64,000 nucleotides of DNA, from contig CAMPDV010000082.1 of assembly GCA_946699065.1 (NCBI GenBank), forward strand, positions 248,001-312,000, read 5' to 3'. The notes under the pieces were generated by a model. That model had not been told where the DNA came from, searched no databases, and worked only from the letters and a program-made list of their open reading frames with translations. Below, one piece after another: positions 25,748 to 37,855 of this stretch. Each line of letters opens with the position of its first letter. Within the stretch, counting starts at the first letter, position 1. The translations under genes were made by a program, and so were the position numbers. The stretch comes from Loxodes magnus (Eukaryota; Ciliophora; Karyorelictea; Loxodida; Loxodidae).

Positions 25748-26584
25748 ATGGCTATTTTTCTAAAAAATGATATGTGCGGTTTAGGATCAATTGCTGCTAC
25801 TTGGTTCATTGTATTTTATGTTGGAACTTATACAACCATCACATGTGTTATTCCTCTCTAGTCTCCTCTAAAAATACCTTTCTGCTTTTTCTTTTATGGG
25901 CTTGTGTTTTTATCTTTATGATCACATGTTAAAGCAGTAATAACAGATCCTGGTAGAATATAGTCTGGTATGAATTATTAATCAGAACTGGAATAATAAA
26001 ATGAAAACTGTAATAAATGTAATATAATTAGACCTCCTATGGCACATCACTGCTCAATTTGTGGATTTTGCATAATTAAGATGGACCATCATTGTCCCTG
26101 GATTAATAATTGTTGTGGATGGTACACTCAGAAGCATTTTATATTGTTTTGCTTTTATATAGCAACTTCAAGCATGATTGCTATCCTTTTGATGATTTCA
26201 AATGCCTTTAGTGGCCTAATGAAATAAGAAGATCAATTATCTCTAGGCCTTCTCTCATTTATCCTTGCACTTTTATTCTTTATCTTTGTAATAATAATGC
26301 TAACAGATTAATTCGAGAGCATTTTTAAATATCAAGGTTACATTGATAGACTTCAAAAGAAAAAAACTCCTTTTAAGTCTTTTAAAGATAGCATTGAAGA
26401 AACTTTCGGCGGGAAATTTGGATGGAAATGGTTTGTTCCTTTAGATGTTCCACCTCCTAAATATTATTTTTAATAAATCTAATTTTAAACTAACTCTAGA
26501 ACTCCTTATTCAATAATTTCTTCTCTTCTTCAGCTTCAAACTCCACTTAAGAGATTTAGTAATTTAATTAAATTGGTTAAATGA
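25748..26584 (+). CDS. DHHC-type protein S-palmitoyltransferase
   Basis: 278 aa, one exon. Two N-terminal membrane helices (about 12-36 and 43-60) are followed by DPGRIQSG and the Cys-rich domain [19 protein letters not shown], then [11 protein letters not shown] with all zinc ligands and the catalytic DHHC. Two further helices follow ([17 protein letters not shown] and [19 protein letters not shown]). After helix four, TDQFESI stands where DHHC enzymes usually carry TTxE, so that motif is diverged. The C-terminus is a polar linker plus an amphipathic stretch. The enzyme transfers palmitate to cytosolic cysteines, usually at Golgi or plasma membrane. SLWSHV uses TGA as Trp. It ends 60 nt from the end of the convergent NHE-like gene. 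Confidence 0.9.
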
Positions 26585-26644
26585 AATAAATGGAAATTAA
26601 GTAAAAGACGAGATTTAGTAAAATATTGTTTATTTTTGCTTTTT

Positions 26645-28220
26645 TCAAAGTTTTTTGAATTTCTTATTTTCTTCGTCGCTTTCTTGATCCTAGATCAGAG
26701 GTTTCTTCAACTCCTTTAAAGTTTCCATATTTGCTTCGCTGTAATTTTTATCTTCTTCCTGCTGATTTATTATTTACTCTCGATTTATCAAGAACTAAAT
26801 TATTTTCTAATCAAATGTTTTCCATAATGTTTATATTGCCTTTAATGATTAAGCATTTTAACTTCTCTAAGTTACTTATTTTGGTAGTTACTATTTCAAT
26901 ATTCCTACTTACTATTTTTAATCTCCATGAGCAAGTCAAAATTTGCAACATAATGGAAGTATTGCTGTAATAATAATGTTGGTTAGTATAATTACCCCTA
27001 TGATTGTACTTATAATAAAATCTCTCTAGCTTTTTCATACACTTGCAATACCTAATTTTTATTAACTTACCTGATTATCTTCTTTCAAGTTCTATCGGCA
27101 AAGTCTCAACTAGGGATAAACAAATAGCCCCTCTTATTGTACCTGAAAGTCAAATGATAAGTATCTAATAGCAATTAAGGATAAAATCTTGCTTAAGGAA
27201 TAAGTGCAGTAATAGAGAGCACAAGAATAAGCTAACTAGCCTTGATAAAATAATGGACAATGTGCATAAAGCTATAAATGTATAATCATAACTCTAGCTA
27301 AACTATGAGCTTCCAAAACCTACTATTACAAATATTAAAGCTTAAGAAGCTGTACTCATTATAGCTAAAATTTAGTTCGTTCCTTACTTTGCAGAATCGC
27401 TTAATAATACGAATGCATATTTGGAGAGAATAATTCCGCAAATAAAAAGCGAAATAATTTCAAAAGTTCCTATGTAGCCACCTATTACATAGCTGATATA
27501 TGCAAAATAGATTATTGTAATAGACTCAGCGATTTAATTGAAGTTCAGTAACTGCATGTTCTTTAATAGCAAGGAAGTTATTAGTCCTATTAATAACCCT
27601 GCTAAAATTGCAAAGATTAAAGATACAATTTCAGAAGATAAAGCACTCAAAATGTCTATATTTTTTTCAGTTTAACTCAAAAAAATTCATTCAAAAAGTA
27701 CAATTCCTGAGACGTAGTTCAAGGCATTTTCTCCTAAAAGCACATTAAATAAATTAGGAAAAGTATCTTTATCAATCAAACTATATACATTAGTGTTATC
27801 AGAAATTACCAGAGCAGCAAATAGCAACATATACTTTGTTTCATAGTAACCAAAAATGTACATAAACAATATTATTAATCCTAATGATAAAAAAGTATTC
27901 GCCACTCCAAATACTAAAATAGTCCATAAATTTTTTATAAATTTTCCTTTTTTTAAATTCCATCCAAACTCTAAAATAATTGGAGGTAATAATAGAGTCA
28001 AAAACTTGTACCCATGAGAGAAAAAGTGGAATTCACCAGAGTAAATTTTTGAAAATATAATTCCAATTAAGATAACAATACCTGATTGGTGTAAAAATGT
28101 AATTTTAAATTTACTAAGTGCATTGCCAGCCATGACGTAAGTTATCAGCAGTATCAGAACTAAAATTAGATAATATTCTTTTCCTATTTTATAATTCTGT
28201 TCTTCCTTTTAAGTTTCCAT
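26645..28220 (-). CDS. CPA1/NHE-family cation-proton antiporter-like protein
   Basis: Exons 28220-27071 and 27051-26645; one 19-nt intron (27052-27070) brings in RDFIISTIIGVIILTN, the expected continuation of TIRGAICLSL. 518 aa with about 12 membrane helices. Recognisable blocks are LLPPIILEFGWNLKKGKF, LLGENALNYVSGIVLFE, GGYIGTFEIISLFICGI, and LSGTIRGAICLSL. Two motifs that carry or surround the ion in this family differ: the usual SATDPV region reads ISDNTNVYSL, and the ND of GESLLND reads NY. Transport by the normal mechanism is therefore doubtful. Trp is encoded by TGA in VLFEWIF. The C-terminal tail, from about 400, is polar and Gln/Lys-rich. The start is the first ATG of the open frame; ATG 28133 is internal. 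Confidence 0.85.
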
Positions 28221-29127
28221 TTATAGCAGAATAATAAAAATAAAGCTATCATTAATTATTTGCTATAATGAAAATTCACTAGCTGTTTTAAGAATCATTC
28301 TTATTAATAAAAGAAAGAAATACTAGTGTTATTATTTTATAAGACAGAGAATAAATTATAAAACTAGAAGAGATACATAAAGCTTTAATAAAGGACATAT
28401 CTAATTATTTATAACATAAATCTAATTTATTTCATATTATTCTAACATAAATAACTACCTTATTTCTTTATATTCTCCTTTATTATTTGCTTCTTCTTTA
28501 TAATCAACTTAACAGAACTTTAATTTGCTTTGGAAGCTATTACTTTTAAATGAAAAAAACATTTTGTATTAATACAGATGGATAGATAGTTTTGTTTGAG
28601 TATTATAATAAGTGTATAATATGTGTTTTGTTAATTTAGTTAAGAAGGAATATATAAGGATGCAAAATCACCTTTAAGTAAGTTAAATTCAAATTATTAA
28701 GTTTGCATATAAGCTAACGACCTAGTGCAAAAGAGCTAGTATTACTTGAGAAATTTATATTTTCCTTATAAATTTTACTGTCTGTAGCCATAAATTGGAG
28801 ATAAAGATCTTGTGTACTCCTGTACATAGTATTGTATTGTCTTATATGATTTAAATAATCTAAAATTATTATAATAAATCATAAGCTTCTGAGAAGCTTC
28901 GATAGTACGTAAATAAAGGAAGTAAAATACTTTAACATATGATTTAAAGCTATAGGATTTAATACTATGACACTTAATGTTATATAAAAAAGAATTTGGA
29001 TCTTAATTTACAGCTCTATTTGGCTAAAAGCTTAATAAGTGTATATTGTTTATTTTAATTATTATCTAATAAGACTTCAAGCAAAAATTTATAAATGTGA
29101 AGCAAAATTTTATGAAGATAGAAGCAA
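28221..29127. other. AT-rich spacer between divergent genes
   Basis: Promoter-bearing spacer of the NHE-like gene (left) and COX11 (right). It contains a small perfect hairpin at 28883-28899 and a TGTAC-TCCT-GTACA hairpin near 28811-28830. No gene seen. Confidence 0.5.
28883..28899. repeat. Short perfect hairpin
   Basis: AAGCTTC and GAAGCTT pair perfectly around a 3-nt loop. It lies about 230 bp upstream of the COX11 start, in otherwise AT-rich DNA. Function unknown; chance is possible. Confidence 0.4.
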
Positions 29128-29757
29128 ATGAACGTGCAAAAATCTCTTAAAAATTCCACATATTGACTTATAGGAATCACAGGCACTTGCTTCGGATTTA
29201 CTCTACTTATGCCGCCTATTTATGCAAGATTTTGCGAGGCTACTGGCTTTGCAGGAGGAGGAGTAAAGTAAAAGGATTATAGGGAAGTTTTTGACGCTAG
29301 TAAGTTTCTTCATACAGAAAAGCTTTATAGAAGGTTCAAAGTTTAGTTTCATGCCTTTGTTGAACCAGAACTTCCATGGTCTTTCATTCCTTTATAAGAA
29401 GAAATTGAAGTAGGTGTTGGAGAAACAGTTTTATGCTTTTTTAAAGCAAAAAATAATTCCAGTTCTCCCTAGTAAGGACTTGCAACTTATGTTGTAAACC
29501 CTGATGCAGCTGTTCCTTTTTTCAATAAAATCTAGTGCTTTTGCTTTGATGAATAAATATTGAATCCATAGGAAGAAGTTGATATGCCTGTTTTTTTTTA
29601 TTTAGACTCAGATATCTGCAATGTCAGATCTCTAGATAACTAGGACGAAATTATTCTCAGCTACACATTCTTCCTTAGTGAGGATTAGTCATTAGCAGAA
29701 GATATAGAAAAGAAATAAAAAGACAAGAATTCGCAACAATCGTAGAGCAAGCAGTGA
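29128..29757 (+). CDS. COX11: COX11, copper chaperone for cytochrome oxidase CuB
   Basis: 209 aa, one exon. An N-terminal membrane helix (residues about 12-32, WLIGITGTCFGFTLL) is followed by the family block FCEATGFAGG, then a beta-sandwich domain with NPDAAVPFFNKIQCFCFDEQ; Cys137 and Cys139 form the CFCF copper site. PQEEVDMPVFFYLD and DEIILSYTFF complete the signature. COX11 sits in the inner mitochondrial membrane with the copper domain in the intermembrane space and supplies copper to subunit 1. The N-terminus before the helix is only about 12 residues, so no classical presequence is visible; an upstream in-frame TGA just before the ATG supports this start. The C-terminus is a short polar tail ending at TGA 29755. 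Confidence 0.95.
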
Positions 29758-29951
29758 GTTAAAAATTCTAAATTTCAACTTTAATAATAAAGATTAATTT
29801 TTATTAGAATCCTTTAACTTCGAATATGCTTATCTTATTTTTTAATAGTACATTTATTTTTCATCTTTCCTGCTAAAAATATTACTTATTTTTTTAACTT
29901 TAGAGATAAAACTATTGGCAAACGTTTAATAATTAAATTTCCTAATGTTTC

Positions 29952-31706
29952 TCAGTAAATGAAGCATCCTGACTTGTCTTTTGCATCAGCGCTATTAATC
30001 CTTTAGCTTTAGTTATCATTTTTTAGTTTTTCATCTTCAAAAGTTACTTTCTTTGGACTTTACTTTTATGACTAGATTTTTTCGTCTTCTTACACTGGTT
30101 AGTTCTACTAGAGCTGCTAACTTAAAGCTTGAAGATTATTGCTGTTAAAAGCTTGGCTGGGCTCAGTGAAAGGTTCGAACTCTATCTTACTTTTTTCTTC
30201 AAAATCTCCTTCACCTTAATTTTCATGCATTCCTGCAGATCTATTACTACGAGCGCTGAGCTGATTGATGTTTTAATGTGTTGTTTGCGAGTTAAAATTC
30301 TAAGAGGCTGTTACTTATTAAAAGCTTTTAGAAGAAGGTTATTAGTCAAAATTCTAAGGAGTTTGCTGCTATTCAAAGTTTTAAGGAGATAACTATTAAA
30401 GTTAAATTTAAGGTTAAGTATTATTAACTTATGTTGCTGACTAAGCTTGCTAGATGTTGTGCTATTGGAGATCCTTTTTCTCTTAAACTCTTTATCTATA
30501 TTCTTTAATTTTATCCTCTAAGCCTGAAACTTTCGGAGGTCAGAATTAAGTTAGATTAGGCAGTTTTCCTCCAAACTTTTGCTCCAATTAATCTTTAGAA
30601 ATATATTTATACAGCTCAATGGGTGCCTTATTGCCATACATTTGTATCTTTTCCTTTGTTTCAGGATCGATAAAAGGTTAAGCTACTTTTCAAATTAATT
30701 TTAAGCTGAAAGGAATATGCACAAAGAATTGAACGTTAAGTCTGCAACGAAAGTTTTCTTGCATAATATTGACAAGCTTCTTGATAGTTGAAATAGGTAA
30801 ATCAAGAATTCCCATATTATTGAAATCTATTAAGATAAACCATGCTTCAACTTTTCCTCGCATCATCATATTTTGAATAACGTATTAAAGCAAAAACACG
30901 CAAGCAGCTATATATTCGTCAAGCTCAGCCTAAATATTAAAGCTTACAAATTTTACGTCTATTTGATGAAAGTTAATTATTACTATAGGTTCGTTAAGAA
31001 GATCTCTTCCATAAGCATAAAAAGTACCTTTTTCTAGTATTTTTATTGTTTTTTCTGTATAAAGCGTTTAGATGCCATAAGGCAAATACTCTGCTCGCCA
31101 ATTTATATGGTCAACTAGTTTTTGAGCACCTTACTAAGCTATAAAATTGCAACCATATAAGGCTCGAAGGTATTCCTACATAGGAACATTATTAGGAATT
31201 TATTTTAAGTAAGGTTGGCCTTACTCACTCTAAAGGAATTGTAATAACTCAATTAGTTTTTGCTTCTCAAATTCGGTAAATTCAACATGATAGAACATTT
31301 TTCGTCTCCCTTGCTTTCTTTATTCTCCTGTGTAAATTTAGTGATCAGGAGGTTAATAATTTTCACATAATAAATTAGGGTTAATACTTTCTTCTATTGG
31401 TATCCTTTACATTAAATATGATAAAATATTGTTAGAAATATATTAATTTTAAAGTACAATAAACTCTATCTATTTAGTCATATATACTCTATGGTTTAAC
31501 AAGGTTCATAGCTTATATTCTTCATTTACAAGCCTAAGTTTTTTAAGTTTCTTCTTATTGTCTATGTTTTAGACTATACTAAGATATTTTTGTACTTCTT
31601 TATTTGCTTTTGCTAATGATGCTGTTATTTTTGGTTTAGCTTATTATTTTAAAGTAAGAATAGTATTTATAATTATCACTAGCACATCTATAATTATTAT
31701 TTTCAT
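29952..31706 (-). CDS. CRAL-TRIO (SEC14-like) protein with N-terminal membrane helix
   Basis: Reads 584 aa from ATG 31706 without introns; ATG 31412 is an alternative start (486 aa). The N-terminus MKIIIIDVLVIIINTIL is a possible anchor, then a basic helical region. The CRAL-TRIO fold is at about 235-400: DEYIAACVFLLQYVIQNMM, AWFILIDFNNMGILDL, FVHIPFSLKLIW (TGA Trp), and the closing block IELYKYISKDQLEQKFGGKLP. Such domains bind or exchange lipids, often phosphoinositides. The rest is a Gln/Asn-rich tail with imperfect QNF repeats, ending in DKSGCFIY. The upstream 98 codons are open, protein-like and in frame, so I include them, but they could belong to a separate small gene. The stop (29954-29952) faces COX11, 194 nt away. 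Confidence 0.75.
30283..30410. repeat. Imperfect tandem repeat in the CRAL-TRIO tail
   Basis: A unit of about 24-33 nt with the core AATTCTAAG(A)GG / AAAGTTTTAAGGAG recurs four to five times. In the protein this is the PQNF/SQNF/HQN-type Gln-rich repeat region. It looks like replication-slippage expansion of low-complexity coding DNA. Confidence 0.5.
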
Positions 31707-33790
31707 CAAAAGACTTATGTTTAGGCTAGTTAAATTAGATAAAACTTTCTCTTTACTAGTATCACTAAGTAATTATATTCTTAATTACTTTTAATTACTA
31801 AATTCTAAAGATTTAGAAAGTAACTTATAATATTAGAATAAAATCACTTTATATAGAATTTAATATATTAAAAAATTGTTTTATCTACTAAGCTAAACTA
31901 CATATATTAAGTAAATACAATTACTAAAGATATAGGCAATTAGAAAATAGAGTAAAATAGCTTATCTTTAGATATAAGCTAGCTTTATTTTTTATAAAAT
32001 ATACTCTTATTATCTTTTATATTTATTTCTTTGTTTAGATATTAACTTATTTATCAGCATTAGTTTGTAGTGATGTATAGAACTGCTGGATAATTGCATG
32101 CTATTATTTTTAATATAGAGATTAAATTAAAAAGTTTATGCCTAATAATAGTTATTTAACTGATTGCTCTTAGATATTTACTTCTATTTAATTATTAAAA
32201 AAGACTTTATTCATTTTGAATCATATTCTTAGATAGCCTGTATAGGGTTTTAAAAAGTTAGGAAGTGAAGCAAATTGTATTTTAAGAAGGTAGAAGCTAA
32301 AAGATGATATAAGTTTAATGTAACAAGGAAATTTATAATATAAATACTAAATTTAAAATATATAAAGAGGTATTTAAATTAAGCTTTAGTTATAATATTG
32401 CTGCCTTTTAATCTATTATGCTTTATAAGTATTTAGAAGAGTTTAGATATATGGTAAATATTAGAAAATGCATTCAAAAATTTTAAGTTTAAATAAATAG
32501 GAATATTATATAAAGAAATAAAAATAAACTAAAGTCAATAAGACTAAAATAAATGTTATATATATTTAAAATGATTTCTTATCTCGTTAAGTCTATTTTG
32601 ATGTCCAAAACTAATGAATATAATCTTCATTTCTGTTTGCTAGAATTTTGTCTCTCTTAATTACTACTTTATCTTAAAAAGACTTGAACTTAATATTTTA
32701 ATTTCTATTTTTTAAACTTAGCAAAATAGGACTCATATATAACTCCTTAATTTATACCTTATTAATAAAATTTAAAACGTTATAAGTTTAATTAATTATA
32801 CCAATTATAAGATATTATTCTTTTTATTTAACTTAAAGGAAATTATAATTTTATCAAAGCCTTTAATCTAAAATCACTGTAATCATCTCTTCACTTTTAC
32901 AGCTTCTTTCAACCCAAAAGCTTTCCTACATAAAAAATTATAATTTAAAGCAACTTTAAGCTTCCTATTATTTAAAAGCTATAACTATGAAGGATTTTTA
33001 TAAGAACATTTTAAAATTAAATTGATAATGGAGATTGCTATTGCTTTATTCCAGCTTCAAATAGTTTAAAAGATGATAAGTATTTTAAATGATTAAATAT
33101 TTTTTGCTTTATAATAATATGATTTATTTCAAAAAACATCTAGGATGAAAGGCTTTTAATATTCATCACTTTGAAACTTTATAAATTTTTAAATTTGGAA
33201 GTTAATTATCGTCAAGTATTTCCAGGTATAAACAAACTTCACTTTATTAGGTATTTTAGCTTTATAAATAGTGTGCTATTAATTTTATCTTAAAGATTGT
33301 TTATCTTATTTCTAAATATTTTAAATATGTATATCCTTTTATATCTGCTTTCGTACTTATTTTACCCAAAATTATCATCTCTTAATGACTGTAATTTCGA
33401 TAAAAATTTGCTTTATTGTTGCAAAATTTAATGTTTTATTGGATAATTTTATCTTAGACTTACTTTTAATTTTTAAAAAGAGTGATCTAAAAATTAATTA
33501 ATAAGGTTCTTGCTAAAATGTAGAAATAATAAGATATAAACTTATTTTTTAAGAGTTAATAAGCATCATAACTAAAGGAGTGACTCTTTAATGATTGTAC
33601 TTATAGTAATAGCGTTGAAATAGATAAATTAGATGGATTGAATTATAAATAGATATCTTTAGATTTATTGAAATATAAGATATTTTTTTAAATAATGTAT
33701 CTTGCTAGTTTAGTGACTTTAAATTCATACATTGTTTAAATATTCGAATTCAAATATCTTTCTTAAGAGGAAAAATTTCAAATTTTAATA
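31707..33790. other. Long AT-rich intergenic stretch
   Basis: About 2.1 kb between divergent genes; no coding signal, repeat family or RNA gene recognised. Confidence 0.5.
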
Positions 33791-35395
33791 ATGTTAAAAG
33801 GTATTTTTCACCCTTAAGCTCAAGACTCTCTTCTGTACTCTCCTTAACCTCCAGTGAACCTTAAATAAGTATACGAGAGATAAGCACTTACATATGTAGC
33901 GGAGAATAATAAACATAATTAAAACATCGTTGATCAGATTAGTGCTCTTTCAGATTAGTTTAATGGATATAGGTCTGTTAGAGGTGATGGAAATTGCTAT
34001 TTTAGAGCTGTTGGATTTGCCTTTATGGAGCATTTAATTAGAGCAACAACACCTATATAAGAAATGGAGTTGGTGATGCAAAATTTTAAAAAAGGAAAGG
34101 GTTATTATAGAGTAAGAAAAGGATGTGAAAGTGTAAGACAATATTTTAACTAGTTTTTGGAGTAATTATCTGATCTTAAAAAGTAGTAAAAAGTTTAATT
34201 GGCATACAAATAACTAGAGTCAATTATTGCTAATAATACCAATAACTTTGACAATGCCCTAGTCTGGGAAATGCGCTCAATAACTGTTAATTATCTAGAA
34301 ATTCACTTCGAATACTTTTAATTTTTCACTTCAGAGAGTTATGAATCTATATTAAAATAAGTTTTAACAATGGGAAGAGAAGCGGAAAGTCTTGGAGTGG
34401 GAGCAATAGAAGTAGCATTAAGAATAAAACTGTAGATAATAATGGTTGATAGGAAATATAAAGAAAGTATATAATTTCAGCAATATAACATACCTGGAAT
34501 ACTCCCTCTCCTATATATTTTGTATAAGCCAGGACATTATGACTTAATATATAGTAAATAGTAAAACATTGTAGATGGATTTGATGAGAACTAAGGATGG
34601 TCTATTCAACCTGGAGAAATTCCTGGATATAATACAGATTCTCCTGGAAAGCCTTTTTATATAAATATAAATCCGACAGAAAATGATGCTCCATTTATTG
34701 ATGAGCCTGAGTTAAGAGATCAAATGATTGATTTGTAGCCCAAATTTGAGTAAATACATAAATAGTAAAATATTTATCTTTCTCAAAGTTCTTATAGAGA
34801 ACAATCTTCCTTTATGTAAGATTTAAATTCAAGCTAAGGAAGCATGGTAAACTAAAGTGCTTAATAAGAGTAACTTATTTAATGTGAAAAGTGCAAATCT
34901 TTAGAAAATGAAAATAACTTTGTAAAGAATAAATGTAAGCACAGGATATGCAACAAATGTCAATTTGACCATTTATAAGTATAAACTAATGGATTTTTCC
35001 TCTGTGCTGAGTATGAGCTAGGCTTTGATACAGAAAGCTCATGCAAATGCTATGTACTAACTACTGACTTAATAAAGATTTTATGTGGTGACGAATTATA
35101 CGAGAAGTGCGAAATTTAGTTGAAAGATAGAAAAATCGAAATGGCAATGCAATATTTAGAATGCAAATCATTAATTTGTAATAATTTCTTTTCCAAGGAA
35201 CAGCAAATAATCTTGAAATGTTCTCATAATATCTGCTTGTAGTGCTTATAAGAGCAATTAACTAAAAAATAAGCGTAGAAAGGACGAAATAATTACCAAC
35301 CTAAATGTGTAGTATGTTATACTCCCTTTAGTACAGATACTGTAAAAGAAATTAATGAATGTCTAGGCAAATTTGGAGACAGTTTTTAAAAATGA
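33791..35395 (+). CDS. Otubain-like deubiquitinase fused to RING-like zinc fingers
   Basis: 534 aa, one exon. Residues about 35-260 are a C65/otubain OTU domain: SVRGDGNCYFRAVGFAFMEH holds Asp66 and Cys69, and KPGHYDLIY holds His249, so the triad is complete. VWEMRSITVNYLEIH and GVGAIEVALRIKLQIIMVD are otubain-type. A linker of about 100 residues follows, then from about residue 355 two Cys-rich units: one with CEKC...CKHRICNKC and a late CKC, one with C...KCSHNICLQC...PKCVVC, the last being RING-like. Otubains cleave Lys48-linked ubiquitin or block E2 enzymes; RING fingers recruit E2s. A ligase-protease fusion is inferred, and the fingers could instead only bind E2 or ubiquitin. Ends FGDSFQK then TGA. 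Confidence 0.85.
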
Positions 35396-36382
35396 TTAAA
35401 CTGTGTAATTTAATTTTTATTCTTCATTTACTATTATTTTCCCTTTTAATACTTGAATAATATTCCTTCTTCTTTATTATTACACAAAATTGCATATAAT
35501 CATTTTAAAAAGATTACTAAACTGTTCTAAGACTCAAAATATACTTATCTATAGCTTTATGACTATAAAATACGTATTATATTTCAGAGTAATAACCATA
35601 TAATTGTGCTTATAATAGCTATACATGTGATGAAGAAAGATGGTTTATAATGATATTCCTTAATTAAGGCTATTAAATGAGCAATTTTTCTAAAAAAAAT
35701 ACCTTCTATCTTATATTAAATTTTTAACTTTATATAGCTTTTTTTAATAATTTCTTATGAAAATTATTCCAAAAACATATTTATCAGCAGATTTTATTCT
35801 AAATTCACAAAGATACTATAAATCTTATACTAAGAGTGTTAATTAAAGAATCATTTACTAATAATATATCAAACTTAGCTTATTTGTTTTGCTGTCATAA
35901 TAAAAGGTAAAACTAATTTATTAAGCAAGAGTGGAAGATTCCTAAAAGTATTAAGTTAATTATTAAAATATTAAAATCACTTAATTGAGTAATAATCAGT
36001 AAAAATAAAGGTTATATTCTAGATGATATAAATCTAGCATTTATAATGATTATAAAAGTGTTTAACATATTTTGCTGTTATAAATAATAAAAACATAGTG
36101 ATTTAATATTATACCTGTACTCTAATTAAAAGGTTGTAGCTATTTAGTTAATTTTAAACTTAAAATATACAATAATTTCTAGTTTTTTAAACGTTGATAA
36201 TAGATCTGCTTATTATTATATATCTTTATTTTTAGAGCTATTATTAGAGATTAACCATAAATTACTTTTACAAATAACTAATAATAGCTAAAATAGGGGC
36301 TATTTGTACTTAATTATAAGCAAATTATGCTTCAATTTTAACTTTTTTATGAGCAATTTATTAAAAAAAATATAGTTAGAAA
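35396..36382. other. AT-rich spacer
   Basis: About 1 kb of AT-rich DNA downstream of the otubain-RING gene; nothing recognised. Confidence 0.5.
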
Positions 36383-36514
36383 ATGTCTGCTTAATAAATG
36401 AAAAAGATGTATAAAAAGGCTTATTATACTGATAGAATAAATAATCATTTAAATTTTTAATATGGTTATATATCAATGCTTGCTCCTTTAGACTACAGTT
36501 TCAGAGAAAATTGA
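36383..36514 (+). CDS. Possible small ORF, unknown
   Basis: ATG 36383 opens a frame beginning MSAQQMKKMYKKAYYTDRI and continuing LAPLDYSFREN, more protein-like than the flanking DNA. The first in-frame TGA is at 36512. If it is read as Trp the frame continues to TGA 36713, overlapping the 3' end of the leftward ankyrin gene. Which TGA stops it cannot be decided from sequence. No family recognised. Confidence 0.3.
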
Positions 36515-36609
36515 AAATTTTGCTAATCTATAGCAAAAATAATAAATGGTCTAAAGGGTTGCTAGTTAGTAAAAAATTAATTTTAATATAAACATTTTTA
36601 AAATGTTTC

Positions 36610-37855
36610 TCACTACTTAATCATATCATAATTTTCTAGCAGAAAGTCTACTATTTCTTGGTGGTTTTTATCATATGCTATATCTAAGGGAGTCAAATTA
36701 TCTTAGTTTCTTTGATCAATTGCTACTCCTTAATTTTAAAGATATTTGACTAGTTCTAAATTTCCTGAAAAGGCTGCAAAGGATACACTGTAATCTCCTA
36801 GTTTATTTTTCAAAGATAAATCGCTACCTTTAGATTATAGAAATTTTACTGTCTCTAGTTTTCCTGCTCTGCATGCTAAATGCATTGCATTATTACCTAA
36901 CGAGTCTACTAAATCTATATTAGCACCTTTTTGTTCAATTATATAAGTTATAACTTAATCATCTTTATCCATTGTTTCAGCAATTAAATGTATTAAAGCT
37001 TTTCCATCTAAGGATTTAATTTTAATTGGAGAATTTATATCTCTCTCTGAAAGTGATAATTAAAACAAAACCTAGTCAATAGCTTCCAAATTCCTGTCTA
37101 CAATAGCATTATAAGCTTATTTATATAATAAACTATCGTTTTCTTTCTCCATACTTGTAGGTGTTCTTATCGAACTTGATCTTCTAATAGGACTCGATTC
37201 ACCTGATTTCGTATCTCTAGGTGATGGCTTGCCCGAATTTGAATTTTAGTTTTTGAACATCTCAACCAAAAGACTCTGTCGCTTAGCAGATGCTTTAAAG
37301 CCTCCTTGCTAATTTTCGCTTTACATTTTTATAAGGTTACGTAAAAATTTAAAATAAATAGAGTTGCTCATTAAATAAAATAAAGCTAAATCACAAGTAA
37401 TTATTATTTACTAGTTTAAACTTATATTATCAAGCTTTACTGTTTAACTTTTACAATTTTCCTACACTTCCCTACTTCTTATTTAATCCAGTCTTTTATT
37501 AGAGTCTTAATGTGATTAAATAGATTGCTTTAATTCCTTTCCTTATGGAATTTCTTCCTTATTAAGTGCCATTATCTTATTATCTTTTATAATATTTTTA
37601 CTTTCAAATACTCTTTAAGTTATATTCTCTATAAGTAATTGCTTTGAACTAAAACCCTTGCAAAAATTAGACAGTATATCTAATACTTAATCAGTCTTTT
37701 ATATATTAGGTTCCTAACTTTTAATTAGCTTAATATGTAGAATAAAGTACCTCGTTTATGTTAGTTTCTATGCTTTTAAATTAAGTGTCTGTTTTTAGAA
37801 CTATTTTAATAGCTTCAAAATATACTTCTTGAATATATCTGTCAAGCTCTTGCAT
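36610..37855 (-). CDS. Ankyrin-repeat protein with helical N-terminus
   Basis: Exons 37855-37751 and 37728-36610 with a 22-nt intron; 407 aa as modelled. The N-terminal 130 residues are helical and polar (MQELDRYIQEVYFEAIKIVL, LDILSNFCKG). A Ser/Arg-rich linker follows (GESSPIRRSSSIRTPTS), then about four ankyrin repeats, e.g. DGKALIHLIAE, LGNNAMHLACRAGKLETVKFL, LGDYSVSFAAFSGNLELVKYL, and DNLTPLDIAYDKNHQEIVDFL. Ankyrin repeats bind partner proteins. A segment of about 45 AT-rich codons joins the two halves in frame. The ankyrin part has its own ATGs at 37371 and 37326, so two genes are possible, but no TGA separates them. Stop at 36612-36610. Confidence 0.7.

Noticed and set aside
27640..27700. 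Apparent frameshift in the NHE-like gene after VLFE
   Set aside because: Recounting the A/T run showed one continuous frame through a TGA read as Trp.
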